Of a stretch of 64,000 nt of DNA, positions 28,295 through 36,550 are shown piece after piece. Source of the stretch: Paracandidimonas soli (GTDB taxonomy: Bacteria; Pseudomonadota; Gammaproteobacteria; Burkholderiales; Burkholderiaceae_B); assembly GCF_004342005.1 (NCBI RefSeq), contig NZ_SMBX01000009.1, forward strand, positions 1 to 64,000, in the 5' to 3' direction. The notes under the pieces are model-generated. The model saw only the letters and a program-made list of their open reading frames with translations, did not search any database and had not been told where the DNA came from. The translations under genes and the position numbers were made by a program. Every line of letters starts with the position of its first letter. Position 1 is the stretch's first letter.

Positions 28295-29923
28295 TCATGT
28301 CGCCCTGACTCTCACATATCTTCCTGGAGCATCTTCGATCACGGGATAGCGCGTGCTTCCCAATCGCGTGCGCGCCTTGCGCATGGGTCCTGAATGCGTC
28401 TTCAACCACCGGGCCAGGTCCGGCCACCAACTGCCCGCGATGGTATCGGTCCGCTCCAACCAGTTGTCCGGCTCCTGCGACATATCGACGGATTCTCCGC
28501 CCGCCACCTGGTAGCTGCGCTTGTTTCTGGAGGGCGGGTTCACCACGCCGGCGATATGACCGGAGGCGCCCAGTACGAACCGCACCGGCGCGCCCAGCGC
28601 CCGCCCGGAAAGATAGGCCGAGCGCCAGGGCACGATATGGTCTTCCCTGGAGCCATACAGGTAGCAGGGCACGTCGATGGCGCCGAGGTCGATCGGCACG
28701 CCGCCGACGCTGACGCCGCCTGGATCCTTCAGCCGGTTCTCGAGATAAGTATTGCGGAAATACCAGGTGAAGAAAGGCCCCGGCAGATTGGTGCTGTCGG
28801 CATTCCAGTACAAGATGTCGAACGGCGCTGGCTGGCGGCCCTTCAGGTAATTGTCCGCCACATAGTTCCAGACGAGTTCGGATGGCCGCAGGAAGGAGAA
28901 GGTCGTATTCAGTTCGCGCGCCGACATCAGCCCGCCCGCGCCCAGTTGCCGTTCGCGCCACTGCGCATGCAATTCGTCGACGAACACGTCCAGCACGCCG
29001 GTATCGCAGAAATCCAGCATCGTGGTCAGCAGAGTCAGTGCGGCGACGGGAGACTCGCCCCTGGCCTTGGCCAGCGCCAGGGCGGAAGCCAGCATCGTGC
29101 CGCCCACGCAAAAGCCCAGCGCGTTGATCTGCTTCTGACCGCTGATGGCGCCCGCCACTTTGACCGCGGTCAGCACCCCTTCTTCCAGGTAATCCTCCCA
29201 GGTGCAGGCATCGATGCCGCCATCCTCGTTCGGCAGCGGGTTGCGCCACGAAATCATGAATACGGTCAGCCCCTGGGATACGGCATATTCCACCAGGGAA
29301 TTGCCCGGCTGCAGGTCGAGGATATAGAACTTGTTGATGCACGGCGGCACCATGAGCAGCGGCCTGGCGTGAACCGATGGCGTCGAGGGCGCGTACTGGA
29401 TCACCTGCATCAGGCGGTTCTCGAAAACCACCGCCCCCTGGCTTGCCGCCAGGTTTTCTCCCAGCCTGAACCCGCTTTCGTCCGTCTGCGAAAGGCGCCC
29501 CTTCTGCAGATCGGACAGCAGGTTGCGCATGCCCGCCTGCAGGGACTCGCCCTGCGTTTGCAGGAACAACCCCAGCGCTTCCGGGTTGCTTGCCAGGAAA
29601 TTGGTCGGGGACATGGCCTCGACCCACTGCATGACGGAGAAACGCAGGCGGCTGCGCACGGCATCCGGCACCGAGGCGGCATCCACCATGCGGAACATGG
29701 TGCGCGCGGACAGCAGATAGCTGTGCGCGGCAAGCAGCGCCGGCTGGCTGGCCGCCCATGCCTCGCCTGAAAAACGGCGATCTTTGGGGCATTCCAGTTG
29801 CCCCTGCTGCGCTTTCTCGCAAACCTGCGCCCAGTCACGTGCAAGCTCGGACTGGATCTCCGTCAGGGTGTCCGGTGCGATGCTGACTGGAACCGGCCAC
29901 TGCGAAGTCTGTTGGGCTTTCAC
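28295..29923 (-). CDS. phaC: Class I poly(3-hydroxyalkanoate) synthase
   Basis: A 542-residue granule-bound polymerase. The lipase-like box GFCVGG places the nucleophile at Cys272; Asp428 (GSREDHIVPW) and His456 (GASGHIAGVVNPP) complete the triad. Substrate-region motifs MVPPCINKFYILDL and ISWRNPLP are present. It is about 45 residues shorter than the classical Cupriavidus enzyme (589), mainly at the N-terminus. The start is GTG, with AGGAG six bases upstream. The frame ends 105 bases before phaB. Confidence 0.95.
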   Translation of the reverse strand: MKAQQTSQWPVPVSIAPDTLTEIQSELARDWAQVCEKAQQGQLECPKDRRFSGEAWAASQPALLAAHSYLLSARTMFRMVDAASVPDAVRSRLRFSVMQWVEAMSPTNFLASNPEALGLFLQTQGESLQAGMRNLLSDLQKGRLSQTDESGFRLGENLAASQGAVVFENRLMQVIQYAPSTPSVHARPLLMVPPCINKFYILDLQPGNSLVEYAVSQGLTVFMISWRNPLPNEDGGIDACTWEDYLEEGVLTAVKVAGAISGQKQINALGFCVGGTMLASALALAKARGESPVAALTLLTTMLDFCDTGVLDVFVDELHAQWRERQLGAGGLMSARELNTTFSFLRPSELVWNYVADNYLKGRQPAPFDILYWNADSTNLPGPFFTWYFRNTYLENRLKDPGGVSVGGVPIDLGAIDVPCYLYGSREDHIVPWRSAYLSGRALGAPVRFVLGASGHIAGVVNPPSRNKRSYQVAGGESVDMSQEPDNWLERTDTIAGSWWPDLARWLKTHSGPMRKARTRLGSTRYPVIEDAPGRYVRVRAT

Positions 29924-30025
29924 GTTCTACTCCTGCCTGTGATGCTACTTCTTCATTACTTTGGGTTTATGTTGGAGATCAATCAAAAACGTGTCAATCA
30001 GGGTAAATCGCATCAGGGTTAGTCG

Positions 30026-30796
30026 CTAGGGCATTTGCTTCAGCCAGGCGCAGGTCGCCATCCGGCCGCTGTCGGCCAGCCGCCGGTAGGAGAAGAACAG
30101 GTCCTGCCGCGTATAGGTGCACAAGCCGCTGGCCTCGATGTCTTCGACCCCTTGGGCGCGCAGGCGCATCGTCGCCAGCGCGGGAAGGTCGGCCATCCAC
30201 TTTCCTTCCCGCACCCCGGGCAGGAAGTGCGCTTGCGCCGCAGGATCTCGCTCGAGAAAAGCCTGGCGCACTTCGTCGCCCACCTCGAATGCCTCAGGGC
30301 CGATGCCGGGACCGATCCAGGCCCGCCAGCCCGCGGACTGGGGGCATCGCTCGCGCAAGGCCTTCATCGTCGCCTCCAGCACGCCATGGCAAAGACCGCG
30401 CCATCCGGCATGCGCCGCTCCCAGCGCGCGGCCATCGCGATCCGCGATCACCACGGGCAGACAATCCGCCGTCAGGATGGCCAGCACCCTGCCCGGCCTG
30501 ATCGTGACAGCCGCATCCGCCGTCACCGGGGCGCTTTCATCCACAGCGTCGGCATCCGCCACATCCACGCCATGGACCTGACTCAGCCACAAGGGATCCG
30601 CCGGCAGAAGCAGCCGCAAACGGCGTTGGTTGTCCCGCACATCGGCCGGATCGTCCTTCGTGCGCCGCCCCAGGTTCATGGAGGCATAACTGCCCTGGCT
30701 CCGCCCGCCCCCGCGCGTCGTGCAGAAATAGCCGACTCCGGGCCAATCGCTGCCGCTGACGACCGGCGGCAATTCCTCGCTGTTGTTCATGCCCAT
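30026..30796 (-). CDS. pgeF: Peptidoglycan editing factor PgeF (multicopper polyphenol oxidase fold)
   Basis: A 256-residue YfiH-family protein. The family's metal and catalytic residues are visible: His in SQVHGVDV, Cys in LTADCLPVVI and His in AAHAGWRGL. In Escherichia coli PgeF removes cell-wall precursors carrying L-Ser in place of L-Ala; relatives were described as polyphenol oxidases or purine nucleoside enzymes. I start at 30796, with AGGAA five bases upstream; an ATG at 30790 overlaps the rluD stop by four bases. Either way it is translationally linked to rluD. Confidence 0.92.
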   Translation of the reverse strand: MGMNNSEELPPVVSGSDWPGVGYFCTTRGGGRSQGSYASMNLGRRTKDDPADVRDNQRRLRLLLPADPLWLSQVHGVDVADADAVDESAPVTADAAVTIRPGRVLAILTADCLPVVIADRDGRALGAAHAGWRGLCHGVLEATMKALRERCPQSAGWRAWIGPGIGPEAFEVGDEVRQAFLERDPAAQAHFLPGVREGKWMADLPALATMRLRAQGVEDIEASGLCTYTRQDLFFSYRRLADSGRMATCAWLKQMP

Positions 30797-31746
30797 TCGA
30801 TTTCCTGACAGAAAGCCTGCAAGTCTCCTGCCAGCTCCGACTCGAAGGAGACTGTCTCGTTGCTGGACGGATCCTGGAAGGAAAGCCGGCGGGCATGCAG
30901 CATCTGCCGCTTTGCCTGCGGCAATTCCGACCCGCCATACAGCGTATCGCCCACCAATGGATGTCCCAGGCTGCCCATGTGGACGCGGATCTGGTGCGTG
31001 CGACCCGTTTCCAGCCGGCATACGACTTCGGATACGCGCCTGCCGTCCGGCAGCAGCCCCCTGCGCTGGACGGAATAATGCGTGACGGCGGCCTTGGGCG
31101 CCACCGGATTCTGCGTCGTCATGCGCACCGGCACGCGGGGATCGCGCCCGATGGGTGCATCGACCCGGCCATCTGCCGGCGGATGGCCATGCACCAGCGC
31201 GACATATTCGCGCAGCACGGTATGCGCCTGCAACTGCCGGACCAGGTGGGTCTGCGCCGTTTCATTGCGCGCCACCACCAGCAGCCCCGAAGTGTCCTTG
31301 TCCAGCCGGTGCACGATGCCGGCGCGCGCCACCATGGACAGCTCCGGGTAGCGGTGCAGCAGGCCATTGAGCAACGTGCCGCTCCAATTGCCTGCTCCCG
31401 GATGGGTGACCAGGCCCGCGGGCTTGTCGATGACGATCCAGTCGGGGCTTTCCGCCACCACCGCCAGGGGGATGTCCTCGGGCAGGAATGCCGAGGACTC
31501 GGCCGAAGGCTGCACCCGGACGACGATGCGGTCGCCCGGAAGCAGCGTCTGCCGCACCTGCGCCTGCCGTTCGTTGACGGTGACATGCCCGTCTTCTATC
31601 CAGCCCTGGATGCGCGTCCTGGAATGCTCCGGCATCAGCCGGGCCAGTGCCTTGTCCAGACGCTCCGGCGTCGCCTTGAACCCGATGAGGAACCGCTGCT
31701 CGTCGGCGGCGTCTAAACTTTCTTTGGCGATATCCGTGTCAGGCAT
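30787..31746 (-). CDS. rluD: 23S rRNA pseudouridine(1911/1915/1917) synthase RluD
   Basis: A 319-residue enzyme that modifies helix 69 of 23S rRNA. An S4 domain (about 24-90) precedes the RluA-type catalytic domain with VIDKPAGLVTHPGAGN, catalytic Asp in GIVHRLDKDTSGLLVVA, and LETGRTHQIRVHMGSLGHP near the C-terminus. It lies divergent from bamD across 50 bases and overlaps pgeF, an arrangement common in proteobacteria. Confidence 0.96.
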   Translation of the reverse strand: MPDTDIAKESLDAADEQRFLIGFKATPERLDKALARLMPEHSRTRIQGWIEDGHVTVNERQAQVRQTLLPGDRIVVRVQPSAESSAFLPEDIPLAVVAESPDWIVIDKPAGLVTHPGAGNWSGTLLNGLLHRYPELSMVARAGIVHRLDKDTSGLLVVARNETAQTHLVRQLQAHTVLREYVALVHGHPPADGRVDAPIGRDPRVPVRMTTQNPVAPKAAVTHYSVQRRGLLPDGRRVSEVVCRLETGRTHQIRVHMGSLGHPLVGDTLYGGSELPQAKRQMLHARRLSFQDPSSNETVSFESELAGDLQAFCQEIEWA

Positions 31747-31796
31747 GGCGACAAATCATATAATCAACGCGCAATGCTAACATCCGAGGACACTCC

Positions 31797-32648
31797 GTGA
31801 CCCGTTTTACCCCTGCTTTCCTTCGTTTTCCGAGCGCAGCCCGTCTGATGTACGTCCTGCTGGCTGTCTCGGCTGCAATCCTGATCGCTGGCTGCAGTTC
31901 CACCGGCGGCGGCGAACGCGACGAAACCACCGACTGGACGGCCGCCCAGCTTTACCAAAGCGCCCGCGAAGAAGTCGACTCCGGCAACTGGAACACTGCA
32001 CGCACGCGCCTGGAAGCCATCGAGGCGCGCTATCCGTTCGGCACCCACGCCCAGCAGGCCCTGATCGATCTGGCCTATGTCAACTGGAAGGACGACGAAC
32101 CCGAGCAGGCGCTCGCCACGATCGACCGCTTCCAGCAGCAATACCCGGAACACCCCGGTACGGACTACATGCTGTACCTGAAGGGCTTGATCACGTTCAC
32201 CCCGCCCAGCGCCGTTTTCTCGCGCATTACGCAGCAGGACCCCAGCGAACGCGATCCCAAGGGCCTGCGCGAATCCTACGACTCCTTCAACGAGCTGGTC
32301 CAGCGCTATCCCGACAGCCGCTACTCGACCGACGCGCGCAAGCGCCTGACCTGGCTGGTCAACGCCATCGCCCAGAACGAAGTCCACGTCGCCGAGTACT
32401 ACTACAAGCGCGGCGCCTACGTGGCCGCCATCAACCGCGCGCAAACCGTCATCACTGACTTCGAAGGCGTGCCGGCCGCCGAAAAGGCGCTCGCCATCAC
32501 CTATCTTGCATACGACAAGCTGGGCATGACCGATCTGCGCGACGACACCAAGCGCGTGCTGGACCAGAATTTCCCCGACAGCGTCTACCTGTCGCGCGGC
32601 CTGGACGAGCCTTCCGGCAGCAAATGGAACCCAATCAACTGGTTCTGA
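31797..32648 (+). CDS. bamD: Outer membrane assembly lipoprotein BamD
   Basis: A 283-residue essential component of the BAM complex that folds outer-membrane proteins. The signal peptide ends in the lipobox LIAGC with lipidated Cys33; tetratricopeptide-like repeats fill residues 47-270 (YQSAREEVDSGNWNTARTRL, then QALIDLAYVNWKDDEPEQAL). It starts with GTG, chosen because GAGGA lies six bases upstream; an ATG at 31848 would shorten the signal peptide. A terminator follows at 32690. Confidence 0.96.
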   Translation: MTRFTPAFLRFPSAARLMYVLLAVSAAILIAGCSSTGGGERDETTDWTAAQLYQSAREEVDSGNWNTARTRLEAIEARYPFGTHAQQALIDLAYVNWKDDEPEQALATIDRFQQQYPEHPGTDYMLYLKGLITFTPPSAVFSRITQQDPSERDPKGLRESYDSFNELVQRYPDSRYSTDARKRLTWLVNAIAQNEVHVAEYYYKRGAYVAAINRAQTVITDFEGVPAAEKALAITYLAYDKLGMTDLRDDTKRVLDQNFPDSVYLSRGLDEPSGSKWNPINWF

Positions 32649-32689
32649 TCCGGTAGACGGCGCAGGACCGCTGGCCCGACGGTAGAAAC

Positions 32690-32721
32690 CGCACAGGACG
32701 ATAAAGCCTGTGCGTTTTTTT
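32690..32721 (+). terminator. Intrinsic terminator after bamD
   Basis: CGCACAGG (32690-32697) pairs with CCTGTGCG (32707-32714), followed by seven T residues. Confidence 0.92.
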
Positions 32722-32732
32722 ACCTGGCACGC

Positions 32733-33629
32733 CTACTGCATCAGGCTGGCAATATCGAGGCTGCGAATCAGCTTCGTGACTTCCTGCAGTGTTTTCAGAC
32801 CTTGCGTCTGCACCGGCAGCGCCAGGCATAGCCGGTTCCTGATAGTGGGTTCGCAGAGCTCGGAAAATGCCAGCGTCTGGCCGCCCCGCAAGTCCGTCAG
32901 CGCCGAGCGCGGCAGGATCGTGAGCAGCTCGGTTTGCGAGATCGTTTCCAGAATGGTCTGCACTACGTCCACTTCCGTGGCAACGTTCAGCGTCACCCCC
33001 GCCTCGGCAAATGCCTCATTGACCAGCGCCCGAATCGTATTCGGCATGCTTGGCAACACAAAAGACTGATTCGCCAGGCTACTGACCCGCATACGCTCCG
33101 GCATCCGATGCCGGCCAGGCTGGTAGACCAGCACCAGGTCCTCGCGATGGACTGTTTCCACCTGGATCAGCGTCGACGGAGGCGGCTCATACAGCAAGGC
33201 CACATCGACTCGCCCTTTCAGCAGCCAATCCGTCATTTCCGAACTCAAGCCCTCCGCCACCGTCAATGCGGTATCCGGCAGCCTTTCCTGGAAATGCCGC
33301 ATGATGACGTGCGTCATGCGGCGCGCGATCCGGTGCGGCATGCCCAGGCGAACGCGCGACAAAGGGTTTCCGCTGAACGCCCACATCGTCTGCACCGCCT
33401 GGTGCGCCATGCGGTCGATCTCTCTTGCATGAACCAGGAATTGCCGGCCAGCTTCCGTCAGTTCGACGCCGCGTCCGGTCCGGGTCAGCAGATGCTGCCG
33501 CAACTCCGACTCCAGCAATTGAATCTGCCGGCTGATCGAAGGCTGCGAAATACCCAGCACGTCCACCGCCCGGGACACGCTGCGCAATTCCGCAACCACC
33601 AGAAAGGAGCGAATTTGCTTGAGATCCAT
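32733..33629 (-). CDS. LysR-family transcriptional regulator
   Basis: A 298-residue LysR protein: helix-turn-helix at residues 1-60 (MDLKQIRSFLVVAELRSVSR, then LGISQPSISRQIQLLESEL) and effector domain at about 90-290, closest in style to the CbbR/NAC-like aromatic-catabolism regulators. I start at 33629 (MDLKQ), the family-typical beginning, although the frame is open to 33704. It is divergent from the LigI-like/SDR/SMP-30/Bug cluster, so it is the probable activator of that cluster, with a palindrome at 33639-33659 between them. Confidence 0.93.
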   Translation of the reverse strand: MDLKQIRSFLVVAELRSVSRAVDVLGISQPSISRQIQLLESELRQHLLTRTGRGVELTEAGRQFLVHAREIDRMAHQAVQTMWAFSGNPLSRVRLGMPHRIARRMTHVIMRHFQERLPDTALTVAEGLSSEMTDWLLKGRVDVALLYEPPPSTLIQVETVHREDLVLVYQPGRHRMPERMRVSSLANQSFVLPSMPNTIRALVNEAFAEAGVTLNVATEVDVVQTILETISQTELLTILPRSALTDLRGGQTLAFSELCEPTIRNRLCLALPVQTQGLKTLQEVTKLIRSLDIASLMQ

Positions 33630-33638
33630 AGCACTAAT

Positions 33639-33659
33639 GATATACGTTTTTTCTATATC
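33639..33659. promoter_or_regulatory. Candidate LysR operator in the divergent promoter
   Basis: GATATA (33639-33644) and TATATC (33654-33659) are inverted across nine bases, a T-N11-A type element in the 111-base gap between the divergent lysR and LigI-like genes. It stands out as AT-rich in GC-rich surroundings. The role is inferred. Confidence 0.45.
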
Positions 33660-33740
33660 TGAGATCCATGGAATCGGGTTGATCCGGTCTCCGGCGTAAG
33701 CCATGATCAGTTCTCTTCGATCTGTTTGAGAACGCTGTCG

Positions 33741-34586
33741 ATGAAGCTCCCCCTAGTTCGCGATCTGCCTGCCGGCGCCTGCGACACTCACCTCCATGTG
33801 TTCGGGCCCGTTGCGCGCTTCCCGTACAGCCCCGGCCGCAGCTATACGCCGGACGACGCTCCGTTCGAAACGCTTCAAGCCTTGCATCGGCGGCTCGGAC
33901 TGCAACGCGGCGTTATCGTGCAGCCTGGCTGTCATGGCTACGACATGTCGGCCGCGCTTGATGCGGTTCGTCATGGCAAGGGCCAGTACCGGGCGGTGGC
34001 CCTGGTACGCACGGACGTCAGCAGCGAAGAGCTGGCTTCGTTGAACGAACAAGGAGTGCGCGGCGTCCGCTTCAACTTCATCGCCCATCTGAACAACAGT
34101 TCCTGGTCTGACATCCTCTCGATAGCCGAACGCGTAAAAGGGCTCGGCTGGCATCTGTGCCTGCACTCCGACCAGGCCTCGCTGGCTTATCTGCTGCCAC
34201 GCCTGCCCGAGCTGGATTTGCCCGTCATTATCGATCACATGGGCCGGATCGATGCGGCGGCCGGGCCGGATAATCCCGCGCTGAAAGCCCTGCTGAAGCT
34301 GAAACACTACCCGCGCGCCTGGATCAAGATTTCCGGCCTGGATCGGTGCTCTTCGACTCACAGGCGCCCATTCGACGACGCCGTCCATGTACAGCGCGCC
34401 TTTCTGGATGAGATGCCGGAACGCCTGCTGTGGGGCAGCGACTGGCCCCATCCGAATATCGAAGGCGATCTGCCTGACGAAGCCGAATTGCTGAATCAAC
34501 TGCTGCGCGCCTGCCCCGACGATGCGACGCTGAAACGGATACTGGTCGAGAACCCGCAGCACCTTTACGGCTTCACTTCCCTGTGA
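33741..34586 (+). CDS. Amidohydrolase-2 family protein, LigI-like lactonase
   Basis: A 281-residue TIM-barrel hydrolase of the metal-independent branch that includes 2-pyrone-4,6-dicarboxylate lactonase. Visible catalytic elements: Asp15 and His17/His19 in CDTHLHVFGP, His166 in IIDHMGRID and Asp234/His237 in WGSDWPHPN. The opening FPYSPGRSYTP matches LigI-like proteins. Relatives open lactones formed from aromatic ring-cleavage products or deoxysugar lactones. I use ATG at 33741; a TTG at 33726 is weaker. It is the first of five enzyme genes before a Bug protein. Confidence 0.88.
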   Translation: MKLPLVRDLPAGACDTHLHVFGPVARFPYSPGRSYTPDDAPFETLQALHRRLGLQRGVIVQPGCHGYDMSAALDAVRHGKGQYRAVALVRTDVSSEELASLNEQGVRGVRFNFIAHLNNSSWSDILSIAERVKGLGWHLCLHSDQASLAYLLPRLPELDLPVIIDHMGRIDAAAGPDNPALKALLKLKHYPRAWIKISGLDRCSSTHRRPFDDAVHVQRAFLDEMPERLLWGSDWPHPNIEGDLPDEAELLNQLLRACPDDATLKRILVENPQHLYGFTSL

Positions 34587-34597
34587 GAAAAATCATT

Positions 34598-35161
34598 ATG
34601 AATCGACAATGGCTGTTACGCATACCCGTCCAGCGCCTGAACTGGAAAGCCATCGACAAATGGCCGCTGGATCGCGCCGTGCTCGCCACCGCTCAGCTGC
34701 ACCATGCCGTCGATCATCCCGAAACCTACGTCCGGCTGTTCACGGATCGCGCGACGGATCTCGCTGCATTGCTGCAGCAAGCCTGTCCGTCCGCGCAGGC
34801 ACACCGGCTGACCTTAATGCAATCAATCGCCGGGCCGGCAAACAATCAGCCGGCCGCATGGTTCTACACGGTCGAAACCGACATCACCCCCGAAGTCGAA
34901 ACCGATTTCAACCGCTGGTACAGCGAAGAACACCTGCCCGGCCTGGCCGCCGTCGACGGCACGGTCCGCGCCGAGCGCTGGCTATGCGAAACAGGCTCGC
35001 CCCGCTATGTGGCCAGCTACGAGCTGGCTTCGCGCGAGACCTTTGGCTGCCCGGCCTGGCTCGCTGTGCGCGGCACCCCCTGGAGCGATCGCATCCGCCC
35101 GCATTTCATCCATGCCAAACGAACATTGTTCACGACTTCATTCCGTTCGGAGCCCCTGTAA
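34598..35161 (+). CDS. Conserved protein, dimeric alpha/beta-barrel-like
   Basis: A 187-residue protein with no family I can name securely. The stretch DFNRWYSEEHLPGLAAVDGT (around residues 100-120) is typical of the dimeric alpha/beta-barrel superfamily (EthD/NIPSNAP-like), where such a His-containing segment lines a small hydrophobic pocket. Two ferredoxin-like halves would fit the length. No signal peptide or membrane segment. A GTG at 34583 overlaps the upstream stop codon and would add five residues. Its stop overlaps the next start by one base (TAATG). Its place between lactonase and decarboxylase-like genes suggests a small isomerase or monooxygenase-like role, unproven. Confidence 0.75.
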   Translation: MNRQWLLRIPVQRLNWKAIDKWPLDRAVLATAQLHHAVDHPETYVRLFTDRATDLAALLQQACPSAQAHRLTLMQSIAGPANNQPAAWFYTVETDITPEVETDFNRWYSEEHLPGLAAVDGTVRAERWLCETGSPRYVASYELASRETFGCPAWLAVRGTPWSDRIRPHFIHAKRTLFTTSFRSEPL

Positions 35162-35718
35162 TGCCCAAACTGCTTCCCCCCGACCCAGCCCGGATGGATG
35201 CCCACCAGAAGCGCGTCCATGACGCCATCGCCAGCGGCCCGCGCGGCCGCGTGCGCGGACCTCTGGCTGTCTGGCTGCACCGGCCCGGTCTGGCCGAGCA
35301 CGCCCAAGCGCTGGGCCGATACTGCCGCTACGACTCCAGCCTGCCGCCACGCCTGTCCGAACTCGCCATACTCGTCATGGCCTCGCACTGGAAGTCCTCT
35401 TACGAATGGTGGGCGCACTACCCGATCGCGGTGAAGGCAGGCGTACCGGAAGCAGCGCTCAATCAGATCCGGCACGGCGAAATCCCAGTTTTTGCGGAGG
35501 CCGACGAGACCCTGGTATATCGCTTCATGACCGAACTGCTGGAAACCCGGCAGGTCCCGGACGAACTTTACGATCAGGCGCTCGCCGCGCTAGGCCGGGA
35601 TTGCGTGATAGATCTGGTCGGGCTGGCCGGCTATTACACCTTGATATCGATGACGCTGAACGTCTTCGACATTCAAGTGCCCGACGGCGAACCCCCGGTT
35701 GTCTTCGGCGAGAACTGA
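35161..35718 (+). CDS. Carboxymuconolactone decarboxylase family protein
   Basis: A 185-residue AhpD/CMD-like all-helical protein. The core LSELAILVMASHWKSSYEWW (about residues 62-81) and HYPIAVKAGVPEAALNQI correspond to the conserved CMD segment. The CxxC pair that gives AhpD its peroxidase activity is absent (HWKSSYEWW instead), so it is not a thiol peroxidase and more likely belongs to the decarboxylase-type or unknown-function branch. It follows the alpha/beta-barrel gene with a one-base overlap and ends 31 bases before the SDR start. Confidence 0.88.
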   Translation: MPKLLPPDPARMDAHQKRVHDAIASGPRGRVRGPLAVWLHRPGLAEHAQALGRYCRYDSSLPPRLSELAILVMASHWKSSYEWWAHYPIAVKAGVPEAALNQIRHGEIPVFAEADETLVYRFMTELLETRQVPDELYDQALAALGRDCVIDLVGLAGYYTLISMTLNVFDIQVPDGEPPVVFGEN

Positions 35719-35749
35719 CCCCCCTATTTTCAAAAGAGAGGAACGACTC

Positions 35750-36550
35750 ATGGGAGACCGTCTCCAAGGCAAGATCGCGCTGGTCAGCGGCGCGGGCAGC
35801 GCGGGGCCGGGCTGGGGCAACGGCCGTGCCATCGCCTACCGGTTCGCGCAGGAAGGCGCGACCGTATTCGCCGCCGATCTGAAACCGGAAGCCCTGACCG
35901 AAACCGTTGAGCGCATCGATGAATTGGGCGGGACCGTCCGCACCCATCTGGCCGACGTCACGAAATTCGACCAGGTACAGGAAATGGTCGATACCTGCCT
36001 GGCGGAATTCGGCCGCATCGACATTCTCGTCAACAATGTGGGCGGCTCGAAAAAAGGCGGCCCGGTGGAACTGAGCGAAACCGACTGGAACGCACAGATC
36101 GACTACAACCTGAAAAGCGTATACCTCGGCTGCAAGGCAGTGCTGCCCCATATGATTGCGCAAAACGGCGGCGCCATCGTCAATCTGTCCTCCACTTCCG
36201 GCATACGCTGGACCGGCTCCGCGCAAGTCGGATATGCCAGTGCCAAGGCCGGCATCATCCAGCTTTCGCGCGTCGTGGCCTTGCAGCATGCACAGCAGAA
36301 CATTCGCTGCAACACTGTGGTGCCCGGCCAGATGCACACACCGATGGTCGAAGCGCGGCTGGCAGGCCAGCGCGCCAGCGGCGATGTCGACACTCTGCTG
36401 GCGCAGCGGCAGGCGCGCATACCCCTGCCCTTCATGGGCACCGGCATCGACACCGCCAACGCCGTACTGTTCCTCGCCTCGGACGAGGCCCGCTTCATCA
36501 CCGCTACGGAAATCGTGGTCGACGGAGGCATGAGTGCACGCTGCGACTAA
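35750..36550 (+). CDS. Short-chain dehydrogenase/reductase
   Basis: A 266-residue NAD(P)-dependent SDR. The nucleotide-binding loop is long (LVSGAGSAGPGWGNGRAIAY, about residues 11-30), followed by NNVGG and the catalytic NLSSTSG, then YASAK. An acidic residue after strand 2 (AADLKPE) favours NAD. The start at 35750 has GAGAGGAA just upstream. It probably oxidises an alcohol formed or used by the neighbouring lactonases. It overlaps the SMP-30 gene by 17 bases. Confidence 0.92.
   Translation: MGDRLQGKIALVSGAGSAGPGWGNGRAIAYRFAQEGATVFAADLKPEALTETVERIDELGGTVRTHLADVTKFDQVQEMVDTCLAEFGRIDILVNNVGGSKKGGPVELSETDWNAQIDYNLKSVYLGCKAVLPHMIAQNGGAIVNLSSTSGIRWTGSAQVGYASAKAGIIQLSRVVALQHAQQNIRCNTVVPGQMHTPMVEARLAGQRASGDVDTLLAQRQARIPLPFMGTGIDTANAVLFLASDEARFITATEIVVDGGMSARCD

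Noticed and set aside
30796-31021. N-terminal extension of PgeF by 75 residues
   Set aside because: It overlaps the rluD coding sequence and lacks homology; the start with AGGAA at 30796 fits the family length.
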